This document shows, in pieces, positions 42,911 to 50,550 of a stretch of DNA of 50,550 bases. The DNA is from Dysgonamonadaceae bacterium (lineage in GTDB: Bacteria; Bacteroidota; Bacteroidia; Bacteroidales; Dysgonomonadaceae): positions 1 through 50,550 of the forward strand of contig JARKPE010000019.1 in the NCBI GenBank assembly GCA_029975415.1, given 5' to 3'. The notes beneath the pieces are model-generated. The model was not told where the DNA came from and made no database searches. It worked only from the letters and a program-made list of their open reading frames with translations. The translations under genes and the position numbers were made by a program. The first letter of the stretch is position 1; every line of letters starts with the position of its first letter.

Positions 42911-43585
42911 CTAACGAACTGTAATGTGAAAACAGGCTTGTTTTCGCTCATGCTTCACGTAACATCGATTCTGATTTTTCAAATCGAAAAGCACCTGTGC
43001 CAAAACGAGTTTCAAACGTTCCGGAGGTAATGATTGAAGCGCATCCGGATCAACGGGATCGAATCGCTTCCATGAAATATCGAAAGTGGTTCCATATCGA
43101 TGCGACGAGTTTTCGACAGCATTTATATTTTTTTTGGTAAGACCCGCTATATCCTCGTCGGTGCGGGTAACGCTCGTCAAATACAATCTATAAAGTGGCA
43201 GATCTTTGCTATAAAGAGAATCGCGAAAATTTCGAGAAATTTCGATCAACAAACTTGCAGCCGAAGGAACCAAAAAAGGGATGGAATGTTTGAGATCATA
43301 CATTTTGTAAAGTTCGAGTTCAACAGGCAGTCGCACCAGATCGTTCTTTAAGAGCTGCGTATCTACGCGGCTTTTCAAGGGCTCAATTCCGTTGCGAATA
43401 GCGGCCTCCAAATGTAAATCAGGTAAATCATTGAATTCGCGATTGTAGTTTCCGATAAAACGAGCCTTGTGTTCTCTGACGATAGGATCTATTTTAGTCT
43501 TGTGTTCATTTTCAGCATTACCTTTTCCACATTCTGTGAAAACAAAGGTCATCGCGATTACTATCAGCCATTGAAAATACTTCAT
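42911..43585 (-). CDS. DUF5715 lipoprotein resembling M15 zinc peptidases
   Basis: Predicted lipoprotein of 224 residues with a signal and a cysteine at residue 19 (TECG). The C-terminal half resembles the VanY/M15 zinc D-Ala-D-Ala carboxypeptidases: SVTRTDEDIAGLTKKN matches the segment before the first ligand, SSHRYGTTFDI gives His162 and Asp169 (HxxGxxxD), and FHIT near the end gives His220. This would be a full zinc-ligand set. I recall the Bacteroidetes family name DUF5715. A role in trimming peptidoglycan stem peptides is plausible but unproven. It sits between an exonuclease gene (upstream) and truA. Confidence 0.8.
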   Translation of the reverse strand: MKYFQWLIVIAMTFVFTECGKGNAENEHKTKIDPIVREHKARFIGNYNREFNDLPDLHLEAAIRNGIEPLKSRVDTQLLKNDLVRLPVELELYKMYDLKHSIPFLVPSAASLLIEISRNFRDSLYSKDLPLYRLYLTSVTRTDEDIAGLTKKNINAVENSSHRYGTTFDISWKRFDPVDPDALQSLPPERLKLVLAQVLFDLKNQNRCYVKHERKQACFHITVR

Positions 43586-43606
43586 ATAATTGAGTTAAAC
43601 CAGTCT

Positions 43607-44377
43607 CTATTTATTCATTTCGCGCAAGCGAATTTTCGTAACTACCTGTTTTGTATTTAGTGGAAAATCACCATCCATAATCCATGAATAGTAGCTGGGT
43701 TCGTTTTTGAAAACTTCGGAAACCGGTTTTCCCTTGTGTTTTCCAAAATTAAAAACTTCGATGCCTTTTTCGTTAAGCACGATTCTCCCCGCAAAATCGA
43801 CATTGTTGTTGAAACTCGAAAATTCGTTGGACAACTTTTCGATATCATTTTCCAAATCGGGATATCGATCGAGCTGCGATTTCAAAACCTCGTAAGTAGC
43901 AAAGGTATCGGCTTCCGCCGAGTGAGCATTTTCGAGTTCCTTATTGCAATAAAATCTGTAAGCAGCCTCCAACGTACGTTGTTCTTTTTTGTGAAAAATA
44001 ATTTGCACATCCACAAACTTGCGCTTGCTCATATCGAAATCAATTCCGGCACGCAAAAACTCTTCCGCAAGCATTGGTACATCGAAACGACTCGAATTGA
44101 AGCCTGCCAAATCGCACCCCTCTAACTGATCTGCCAAGGATTTGGCAATTTGCTTAAATGTAGGACAATCTTTTACATCTTCGTCGGAGATGCCATGAAT
44201 AGCAGTGGCTTCGGGAGGGATAGGCATTTCGGGATTTATTCTGCGCGATTTAATTTCTTCCTTTCCGTTCGGATAAACTTTCAAGAAAGATATTTCTACG
44301 ATTCTGTCTCTTGTTATATTGATACCGGTAGTTTCGAGATCAAAAAAAACCAACGGATTTTTAAGATTCAATTTCAT
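43607..44377 (-). CDS. DnaQ-like 3'-5' exonuclease
   Basis: DEDDh-type exonuclease of 256 residues. From ATG 44377 it begins LKNPLVFFDLETTGIN, with Asp13 and Glu15 as the first metal ligands; AGFNSSRFDVPML supplies the next Asp, and HSAEADTFAT the His and last Asp. A TTG overlapping the dnaN stop would add ten residues but is unlikely. The C-terminal FGKHKGKPVSEV and YYSWIMDGDF match the ExoX-like C-terminal extension. It follows dnaN by 26 bases, and this dnaN-exonuclease pair suggests a proofreading or repair partner of the replicative polymerase (inference). Confidence 0.92.
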   Translation of the reverse strand: MKLNLKNPLVFFDLETTGINITRDRIVEISFLKVYPNGKEEIKSRRINPEMPIPPEATAIHGISDEDVKDCPTFKQIAKSLADQLEGCDLAGFNSSRFDVPMLAEEFLRAGIDFDMSKRKFVDVQIIFHKKEQRTLEAAYRFYCNKELENAHSAEADTFATYEVLKSQLDRYPDLENDIEKLSNEFSSFNNNVDFAGRIVLNEKGIEVFNFGKHKGKPVSEVFKNEPSYYSWIMDGDFPLNTKQVVTKIRLREMNK

Positions 44378-44403
44378 TCGTGGATAAAATTTTTCTTCGA
44401 TAA

Positions 44404-45528
44404 TCAATCGTTAAGCATCATGGGCATGAGCAATGCAAGCATATCTTCGTTTTCCTCGTTTTCGGCAGGAAAAACGACTCCTGCGCGTGAAGGATCCGAG
44501 AGCTCGATACGGACGTCTGCCGAGGGGATGTTGTTGAGTATATCAATCAAAAATAAAGCTTTAAATCCGATATTGAGAACATTTCCGTGATAATTGCAAG
44601 GAATTGTTTCTTCGGCAGAAGTAAGAAAATTGATATCTTGGGCGGAAACAACAATGCTGTCTTCAGAAAATTGCATCTTGATCAGACCTATGGCCGGATT
44701 AGTAAAAACAGCTACACGCTTTAGCGCATTCAGTAAAGACAAACGATCGATGGTAACACTGTTTGGATTGTTTTTAGGAATAACCGAATTATAATTTGGA
44801 TATCGTCCTTCGGTGAAGCGGCATAGCAAGGTATAGTCCTGCAGAACAATATAGGCCTGATCTTCGTCAAATCGTATTTCTACTTCGCCTGTTTCGCGTG
44901 GAAGCAGAGCTTTGAGCAGATTAGCCGGTTTTTTGGGAAAAATGAAAGATGATCGACCTTCGCACTTCACAGCCTTATTAATAAATCGCACCAATTTGTG
45001 GCCGTCAGATCCCACAAAGGTCAGACCCTCAGGTGTAAGATCAAAAAAGATACCATTCATAACTGGTCGTAATTCGTCATCGGCCGTTGCAAAAATCGTT
45101 CGATTAATGCCATTGAAAAGATCCTGCGCGCCGATTCGAAACGTCATTACATTATCGCTCAACTGTTTAGGTTCTGGATATTCCTCGCTTTTCAAGCCTA
45201 TGAAGTTGTATTTACCGTTGTGGTAAAAAATATTTACCTCCAATGTGTCATCGTTTATCTCGAAAGTCACCGGCTGATCCGGCAATTCACGGAGCGGATC
45301 GAGTAAGTTTTTGGCATTGATTGCCACACTTCCATCGCTGCCTTCATTCGAAACATCAATCGTTGTTTGAAGACGGCTTTCGTTATCTGCAGCCGTCAAC
45401 GACAATGTGTTTCCTTTCAATTCCAGTAAAAAACAATCCAAGATAGAGAGAGTCTTTTTCGAATTGATCACTCTGCTGATTGCCTGCAAATGATTGAGTA
45501 AGTTGGAACTTGATACGACAAATTTCAT
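44404..45528 (-). CDS. dnaN: DNA polymerase III sliding clamp (beta subunit)
   Basis: Ring-shaped processivity factor. The 374-residue product consists of three clamp folds: MKFVVSSSNLLNHLQAISRVI at the start, SLTAADNESRLQT, the second domain with FATADDELRPVMNGIFFDL, and the C-terminus ending ALLMPMMLND, like the usual MPMR/MPM tail. No dnaA or recF is adjacent, so this is not the oriC-type cluster. It leads into the exonuclease, DUF5715 and truA genes. A possible minus-strand -7 box (TAAATTTG on the minus strand, 45656-45663) would give a 120-base leader. Confidence 0.97.
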   Translation of the reverse strand: MKFVVSSSNLLNHLQAISRVINSKKTLSILDCFLLELKGNTLSLTAADNESRLQTTIDVSNEGSDGSVAINAKNLLDPLRELPDQPVTFEINDDTLEVNIFYHNGKYNFIGLKSEEYPEPKQLSDNVMTFRIGAQDLFNGINRTIFATADDELRPVMNGIFFDLTPEGLTFVGSDGHKLVRFINKAVKCEGRSSFIFPKKPANLLKALLPRETGEVEIRFDEDQAYIVLQDYTLLCRFTEGRYPNYNSVIPKNNPNSVTIDRLSLLNALKRVAVFTNPAIGLIKMQFSEDSIVVSAQDINFLTSAEETIPCNYHGNVLNIGFKALFLIDILNNIPSADVRIELSDPSRAGVVFPAENEENEDMLALLMPMMLND

Positions 45529-45738
45529 ACGATTATGTTTTTATTATTTCTCTTGATCTACGATAAGTATGCCAAAGAAAAATTTTCCTCGATATAAAAA
45601 AACTACATAGGTTTGATAAATGGAAAACTTAAATTTTAGCAAATGATTAATTGAGCAAATTTAGATAATTTTCTCCAAACAGGCTAATTTTTTGAAGGAG
45701 ATTGCAGACAGGAAAAATGAATTTTCAGCAAGGATAAT

Positions 45739-46647
45739 TTATTTTCGATTGCGAGGATGATGTTCGATAATCTCCTGACGTAAAAAATTCCGATCGATAT
45801 GTGTATAAATTTCGGTCGTGGTAATTTTCTGGTGACCCAACATTTCCTGTATCACACGAATGTTAGCTCCTCTTTCGAGCAAATGCGTGGCAAACGAATG
45901 ACGAAATGTATGCGGACTGATTTCTTTCTTGATTTCAGCCAAATCTGCATATTCTTTGATAAATTGAAATATCATCGAACGCGAAAGCATAGATCCGGCC
46001 GATCGTCCGCGAGTACTTACAAATAGTATATCTTCACTTCCTCTTCGGATATTTATCAATTTACGATGTTGTTGATAATTTCTTATCTTTTGAATTGCGG
46101 TTTCGGAGATAGGCACCAAACGTTGTTTATTCCCTTTGCCTTCGACACGAATAAACCCTTCATTGAAATACAAATCCGAAAACTTGAGTGATGTAAGTTC
46201 GGAAATACGCAACCCGCAACTGTAAAGCGTCTCGATAATGGCATAATTTCGAGAACCCTCGACAGTAGAAACATCTATCACGCTCAATATCCGATCGATT
46301 TCTTCGACAGACAAAACTTGGGGCAATTTGTACCCTATTTTGGGAGCATCAACTAATTCCGAAGGATCATAATCGATATACCGATCAAGCAGCATAAACC
46401 TAAAAAAAGATTTTACGCCTGAGAGAATTCGGGCAACTGACCTCGGTGAGATATTTTGATTGTAAAGACAAGACAGAAAATCCTGAAGATGTATGTACGA
46501 AATATCTCGATAAGACAAATTGTGTTGTGAGACGTACGTAGAAAATTTTTGCAAATCTGTCATGTATGCTTCGATAGTATTTTTTGACAATCCCTTTTCG
46601 AGCAGCAAATATCTTTTATATTTTTCTTCGATCCTATTGTCAGGCAT
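45739..46647 (-). CDS. xerD: XerD-like tyrosine recombinase
   Basis: Site-specific recombinase for chromosome-dimer resolution. The 302-residue product has the SAM-like N-terminal core-binding domain (LLLEKGLSKNTIEAYMTDLQKF) and the full catalytic set: Arg147 (GLRISEL), Lys171, His246 and Arg249 in HTFRH, His272 in LGH, and Tyr281 in EIYTHID. The size and motif spacing fit housekeeping XerC/XerD rather than a phage integrase. It lies 14 bases downstream of a small membrane-protein gene and divIC further up, all minus strand, so it looks like a cell-division or chromosome-segregation group. Confidence 0.9.
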   Translation of the reverse strand: MPDNRIEEKYKRYLLLEKGLSKNTIEAYMTDLQKFSTYVSQHNLSYRDISYIHLQDFLSCLYNQNISPRSVARILSGVKSFFRFMLLDRYIDYDPSELVDAPKIGYKLPQVLSVEEIDRILSVIDVSTVEGSRNYAIIETLYSCGLRISELTSLKFSDLYFNEGFIRVEGKGNKQRLVPISETAIQKIRNYQQHRKLINIRRGSEDILFVSTRGRSAGSMLSRSMIFQFIKEYADLAEIKKEISPHTFRHSFATHLLERGANIRVIQEMLGHQKITTTEIYTHIDRNFLRQEIIEHHPRNRK

Positions 46648-46661
46648 TTTTCTATGGAATT

Positions 46662-47021
46662 CTATGATTCTTTATTTGTGTGTTCAAGTTGTTCTTTCTC
46701 CCATACACGTGGCATTAAAAATGCCGAATATATCAGAAAAATCGACGCAATGAGCATCATTAAAAACCATATATTTTGCCGGCGAAACATAAAATAAATT
46801 CCTACCGCCATCAATACGCAAGCATATATGCGAAACATAAACAAACGCTTGCCTCTGATACTTTTGCCCGGATATGGATTTTTGACCGTGACAACAGAAA
46901 AAACAACAACACCAATAACCATCGTCCAAGTTGCAACTTCGGGCAAAACCATGTAGATAACAGCCGCAGCCAATATCAACACACACGAAAAGGCATAAAT
47001 TATTTCCTTTGATTTTGTCAT
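46662..47021 (-). CDS. Small four-helix membrane protein, unknown function
   Basis: Not recognised. The 119-residue product has four hydrophobic segments, around residues 10-27, 31-46, 61-80 and 83-104, in two hairpins with a basic loop between them (NPYPGKSIRGKRLF). The tail is charged. No catalytic motif is visible. It lies between divIC (192 bases upstream) and xerD (14 bases downstream) on the same strand; a gene in this setting may be a conserved accessory of the division group, but the sequence itself gives no function. Confidence 0.78.
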   Translation of the reverse strand: MTKSKEIIYAFSCVLILAAAVIYMVLPEVATWTMVIGVVVFSVVTVKNPYPGKSIRGKRLFMFRIYACVLMAVGIYFMFRRQNIWFLMMLIASIFLIYSAFLMPRVWEKEQLEHTNKES

Positions 47022-47213
47022 ATATTCTTTTATCTTACCTATTTTAAAACTTACACTAATACTAACAGATTCAGTATCTATAATTTATACCGCCAAGAAA
47101 ACCGATGCAACATTTTTTCTTGGAACAAGGCATTCGGATAATAAACCGGCAAGTAACAAAAAATGAATACTTTATGAAAACAAAGATGTTGCTTTTTTCT
47201 CAACAAAACTATT

Positions 47214-47516
47214 TTATTCGATGATGAAAACCTCTTCATTATCTTTCTTCATAAGATAATTTTCGCGCGCAAATTTTTCGAGATTATATTTATTGGATTG
47301 CAGTTCATTTAATTTCAATCGATTTGTATCAGATTGTGCTTGGTAAAACTCTATCTGAGATTTCAAATCTCTGATTTGTCGATCATACTCGATTCTTTTA
47401 AAAATACTGTTATCGCTAAAGAGAAAAAGCATAGCTAACAACATCACTATCACTATCCACTGATAATGATTCATTCCTAACAAACTAAAACGCATTTTCG
47501 TTTCTTTTTCGCCCAT
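47214..47516 (-). CDS. FtsB/DivIC-like septum formation protein
   Basis: Bitopic division protein that bridges the FtsQ/DivIB and FtsL sub-complex. The 100-residue product has a short cytoplasmic N-terminus, one membrane segment (WIVIVMLLAMLFLF), a coiled coil at about 42-75 (YDRQIRDLKSQIEFYQAQ, LKLNELQ) and the family motif NLEKFARENYLMKKDNEEVFII. Length and layout match FtsB/DivIC. In-frame ATGs at residues 8 and 15 could also start the protein. No enolase gene is next to it, unlike in Gammaproteobacteria. Confidence 0.9.
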   Translation of the reverse strand: MGEKETKMRFSLLGMNHYQWIVIVMLLAMLFLFSDNSIFKRIEYDRQIRDLKSQIEFYQAQSDTNRLKLNELQSNKYNLEKFARENYLMKKDNEEVFIIE

Positions 47517-47544
47517 TTGTCACATAGTGATATTTGTTATCCTG

Positions 47545-47552
47545 CAAAATTA
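47545..47552 (-). promoter_or_regulatory. Possible promoter -7 box for the divIC-like gene
   Basis: On the minus strand TAATTTTG matches TAnnTTTG, 29 bases upstream of the start codon. No -33 element is seen. Confidence 0.4.
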
Positions 47553-47609
47553 ATCATATTTTTCACTCGTCAGAAATTGCAGACAACTAAATAATAAAGA
47601 TATTAATGT

Positions 47610-47617
47610 TATATTTG
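47610..47617 (+). promoter_or_regulatory. Probable promoter -7 box for the C69 dipeptidase
   Basis: TATATTTG, an exact match, 64 bases upstream of ATG 47681. No -33 element is clear. Confidence 0.45.
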
Positions 47618-47680
47618 TAAAATTACATCAAAAAAACGTACCTTTACGAATTATTGCAAAAAACCAATTTGACTGAATGT

Positions 47681-49327
47681 ATGAACCGAAAAAATCTTCT
47701 TGCTTTTTTTACAATTTTATTTTGTACTAATCAAGCATTTAGCTGCACCAATTTTTTAATCGGAAAAAGAGCCTCAAAAGATGGCTCAACGATTATTTCT
47801 TATGCTGCCGATTCATTTGGACTCTATGGCGAACTATATCACTGGCCGGCTTCTACTCACCGAGAAGGCGAAATGCTCAAGGTTTATGAATGGGATACGG
47901 GCAAATATCTGGGAGAAATCCATCAAGTACGACAAACATATAACGTAATCGGGAATATTAACGAATATCAGGTTGCGATTGGAGAAACTACCTTCGGTGG
48001 CCGAGAAGAACTTATCGACACGACCGCAATTATCGATTATGGTAGCTTGATTTATATAGCTTTGCAAAGATCCAAAACTGCTCGCGAAGCCATCAAAGTG
48101 ATGACAGATCTTGTTGCTCAATACGGATATTACAGCTCGGGCGAATCGTTTTCGATAGCCGATCCCAACGAGATTTGGATTATGGAAATGATTGGCAAAG
48201 GACCCGGAAACAAAGGAGCGGTCTGGGTTGCCATCCGCATCCCCGACGACTGCGTCTCGGCACATGCCAACCAGGCACGGATTCAACAGTTTCCACTTAA
48301 CGATCCTCAAAACTGTCTTTACTCCCCCGATGTCATTTCTTTCGCTCGAGAAAAAGGTTATTTCGAAGGCATCGACAGCGATTTCAGTTTTTCCCGTGCA
48401 TATGCACCACTTGATTTCGGTGCTCAACGATTTTGCGAAGCGCGTGTATGGTCGTTTTTCAATCATGTGAATAAAGACATGGCTCGATATGTTTCATATG
48501 CCAAAGGAGAAACCACAGATCCCATGCCCCTCTACATCAAACCCGATCGGCTAATCTCAATAGATGAAGCACAATCCTACATGCGCGATCATTATGAGGG
48601 TACCGACCTCGACTGGCGCTACGATCTTGGAGCCGGACCTTTTCAGTGTCCGTATCGGTGGTCACCATTGACGTGGACTGTGGATTCGATCGAATATTTC
48701 AACGAGCGCCCCATCGCAACCCAGCAAACAGGATTTTCTTTCGTAGCACAAATGCGATCGTGGCTGCCCAACCAAATTGGAGGAATCCTGTGGTTCGGAG
48801 TTGACGACGCCGCTCAAAACGTATATTATCCCGTTTACTGCGGAAACACTTCAGTTGCCGAAGAAATGAGAGTAGGTAATGGCGATTTGCTCACCTTCTC
48901 GTGGAATTCGGCTTTTTGGATACACAACTGGGTTTCGAATATGGTTTACGGCAAATACAATTATATGATTAAAGATGTAGAAAAAGTTCAACGCAAGCTC
49001 GAAGAGTCTTTTCGTGAGCAACAACCTCAAATCGAAAATGAAGCCTTGCAACTTTACAAAAAATCAGAGACAGAATCCATTGATTTTCTGACTAATTATA
49101 CAAACACTCAAATCTCAAACGGGATATCGGAATGGAAAAAACTTGGCGAATATCTGCTCGTAAAATATATCGATGGTGTGGTAAAGAAAGAAGAAAACGG
49201 TAAATTTAAAAGGAATCCTCATGGATTGCCCGAATTTCCATCACGACCGGGTTATCCCGAAGAATATCGCCGAGCTGTGATAAGAGAAACGGGCGACCGT
49301 TATAAGGTACCTGAAACAACAAAATAA
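47681..49327 (+). CDS. C69-family (PepD-like) secreted dipeptidase
   Basis: N-terminal-nucleophile hydrolase that splits dipeptides. From ATG 47681 it is 548 residues; the upstream TTG (47654) gives a poor signal. The signal peptide ends NQAFS, and the next residue, Cys22 (CTNFLIGKRAS), is the family nucleophile, so signal cleavage at that point would expose the catalytic cysteine. The block SFSIADPNEIWIMEMIGKGPG and the CVSAHANQARI region are typical of C69. Secretion fits with the DPP5-like enzyme in peptide use. A phosphoglucomutase gene follows after 38 bases. Confidence 0.92.
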   Translation: MNRKNLLAFFTILFCTNQAFSCTNFLIGKRASKDGSTIISYAADSFGLYGELYHWPASTHREGEMLKVYEWDTGKYLGEIHQVRQTYNVIGNINEYQVAIGETTFGGREELIDTTAIIDYGSLIYIALQRSKTAREAIKVMTDLVAQYGYYSSGESFSIADPNEIWIMEMIGKGPGNKGAVWVAIRIPDDCVSAHANQARIQQFPLNDPQNCLYSPDVISFAREKGYFEGIDSDFSFSRAYAPLDFGAQRFCEARVWSFFNHVNKDMARYVSYAKGETTDPMPLYIKPDRLISIDEAQSYMRDHYEGTDLDWRYDLGAGPFQCPYRWSPLTWTVDSIEYFNERPIATQQTGFSFVAQMRSWLPNQIGGILWFGVDDAAQNVYYPVYCGNTSVAEEMRVGNGDLLTFSWNSAFWIHNWVSNMVYGKYNYMIKDVEKVQRKLEESFREQQPQIENEALQLYKKSETESIDFLTNYTNTQISNGISEWKKLGEYLLVKYIDGVVKKEENGKFKRNPHGLPEFPSRPGYPEEYRRAVIRETGDRYKVPETTK

Positions 49328-49365
49328 GACATAAGAAATAATCAACTATAATCTTTTTTAGAGTT

Positions 49366-50550
49366 ATGGACAACGAAACATTGTTATCACGCGTTACAGC
49401 AAGAGCTCAAGAATGGCTCAATGGAAACTACGACGCCGAAACGAAAGCCGAAGTTCAGAAAATGCTCGATGACGAAGACAAGACAGCTCTCATCGATGCA
49501 TTTTATAAAGATCTGGAATTCGGAACCGGCGGTTTGCGCGGAATTATGGGTGCAGGAACCAACAGGATGAATATTTATACAGTTGGTGCAGCCACACAGG
49601 GACTATCCAATTATTTGCTGAAAGAATTTGCCAACAAACCCGAAATAAAAGTGGTTATTGGACACGATTGCAGAAACAATAGCCGTAAGTTCGCCGAAAT
49701 ATCGGCTGATATTTTCAGCGCCAATGGCATTAAAGTTTATCTTTTCGAAAGTTTGCGACCTACGCCCGAAGTGTCTTTCGCCATACGAAAGCTGGGATGT
49801 CAAAGCGGAATCATGATCACCGCATCACATAATCCGAAAGAATATAACGGCTACAAAGCCTATTGGAATGACGGCGCTCAGGTACTTGCTCCTCACGATC
49901 ATCAAATCATCGCCGAAGTAAATCGAATCAAATCGAACGACGAGATCAAATTTACTGGCAAAAAGGAGCTGATAGAAACGCTCGGCAAGGATATGGACCA
50001 AGCGTTCATTGATGAAGTAAAAAAACTGGTTCTTTCACCTGAGGCCATAGAACATCAAAAAGATTTGAAAATCGTATATACTCCACTTCACGGCACCGGC
50101 ATAACAATGGTTCCCGATGCGTTGAAGGCTATTGGATTTACAAATATCATTGATGTCCCCGAGCAGAATGTAATCAGCGGCGATTTTCCAACTGTTATCT
50201 CACCCAATCCCGAAGAACCTGCCGCTCTGGATTTGGCAATTAAAAAAGCAATAGAAACAGAGGCGGACATTGTTATGGCTACCGATCCCGATGCCGATCG
50301 TATAGGAACCGCTATACGCGATGCGGAAGGCAATTTTATTCTCGTAAATGGTAATCAAACGCTGCTTATTCTTATATATTACCTCATTACAAGGCGACGC
50401 GAACTCAACAAATTATCTCCGAAGGATTACGCCGTGAAAACGATCGTAACCACAGAACTTGCAGCCACAATAGCTAAGCGCAACGGAGTGGAAATTTACG
50501 ATTGCTACACCGGTTTTAAGTGGATCGCTGACGTCATTCGCAAAAACGAA
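49366..50550 (+). CDS. Phospho-sugar mutase (phosphoglucomutase/phosphomannomutase), N-terminal part
   Basis: Alpha-D-phosphohexomutase interconverting sugar 1- and 6-phosphates. The visible 395 residues start at ATG 49366 and run off the window; the family of this type is about 570-590 residues. FGTGGLRGIMGAGTNRMN is followed by the active-site loop ITASHNPKEYNGYK with phospho-Ser154, and the magnesium loop DPDADR at 307-312. The GFKWIAD segment at the edge begins the sugar-binding loop. The large form is typical of eukaryotic PGM2-like and Bacteroidetes enzymes. It might be read with the C69 gene 38 bases upstream. Confidence 0.93.
   Translation, partial: MDNETLLSRVTARAQEWLNGNYDAETKAEVQKMLDDEDKTALIDAFYKDLEFGTGGLRGIMGAGTNRMNIYTVGAATQGLSNYLLKEFANKPEIKVVIGHDCRNNSRKFAEISADIFSANGIKVYLFESLRPTPEVSFAIRKLGCQSGIMITASHNPKEYNGYKAYWNDGAQVLAPHDHQIIAEVNRIKSNDEIKFTGKKELIETLGKDMDQAFIDEVKKLVLSPEAIEHQKDLKIVYTPLHGTGITMVPDALKAIGFTNIIDVPEQNVISGDFPTVISPNPEEPAALDLAIKKAIETEADIVMATDPDADRIGTAIRDAEGNFILVNGNQTLLILIYYLITRRRELNKLSPKDYAVKTIVTTELAATIAKRNGVEIYDCYTGFKWIADVIRKNE

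Noticed and set aside
45739-46647. Phage or island integrase
   Set aside because: Motifs, size and the division-gene neighbourhood fit housekeeping XerC/XerD; no phage genes or attachment repeats are nearby.
1-50550. CRISPR array, insertion sequence or prophage
   Set aside because: I found no regular direct repeats with spacers, no transposase, and no phage structural genes when reading both strands by eye; small or eroded elements could still be missed.

Overview
The window looks like an ordinary chromosomal segment of an anaerobic member of the Bacteroidales, possibly close to Dysgonomonadaceae or Porphyromonadaceae; the family-level placement is inference from gene content. Supporting signs are a SusC/SusD pair, Bacteroidetes-type -7 boxes (TAnnTTTG) upstream of many genes, no clear Shine-Dalgarno sequences, a Rho factor with a very long low-complexity N-terminal insert, a DPP5-like S9 peptidase, PorT-type beta-barrels, and a split methylmalonyl-CoA mutase typical of propionate-forming anaerobes. 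I see no phage, insertion sequence, CRISPR array or clear horizontally acquired island.

Layout. 1-2.9 kb (minus): etfB, etfA and an acyl-CoA dehydrogenase cut by the window edge. 3.1-5.2 kb (plus): ROK sugar kinase and fabD, each with its own promoter and hairpin terminator. 5.2-7.3 kb (plus): a probable nitrosative-stress operon made of a YgbA-like cysteine protein, a RIC/hemerythrin-like domain fused to a LuxR-type DNA-binding domain, and a creatininase-family amidohydrolase. 7.4-13.3 kb (plus): mutA, a MenA-like prenyltransferase, a CPBP membrane protease and mutB, so the two mutase subunits are separated by two membrane-protein genes. 13.3-18.5 kb: corA, pdxH (minus), a tiny secreted protein with three CC pairs (minus), a LolD-like ATPase and a DPP5-like peptidase. 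18.5-23.1 kb: tRNA-Asp, a GH16 lipoprotein, then a minus-strand run rpoN, PAP2-like, gcvH, purE. 23.2-28.5 kb: a small secreted protein, miaA plus a pRiA4b ORF-3-like protein (minus), tRNA-Asn, a 2-hydroxyacid dehydrogenase, an AlkD-type DNA glycosylase and an M16 peptidase.

28.6-38.5 kb (plus): two paralogous outer-membrane beta-barrels, a 0.5 kb gene-free leader, then a small polysaccharide utilisation locus: SusC, SusD and a GH9 glycosidase fused to a NodB/CE4-like deacetylase domain. A strong terminator and a new promoter separate the last gene from susD. 38.7-42.1 kb: a lipoprotein with a TPR-like tail and rho, which has a long 5-prime leader. 42.1-47.5 kb (minus): divIC, a small membrane protein, xerD, dnaN, an exonuclease, a DUF5715 zinc-peptidase-like lipoprotein and truA. 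47.6-50.55 kb (plus): a C69 dipeptidase and the start of a phosphoglucomutase/phosphomannomutase.

Biology. The genes point to peptide and amino-acid fermentation (DPP5, C69, acyl-CoA dehydrogenase with ETF, methylmalonyl-CoA mutase), menaquinone-linked anaerobic respiration, and degradation of beta-linked glucans or amino-sugar glycans (GH16, GH9-CE4 with SusCD). The least conventional parts are the RIC-like/LuxR fusion in the nitrosative-stress operon and the GH9-CE4 fusion; both deserve experimental attention. Everything here was read by eye from sequence; no database search was run.
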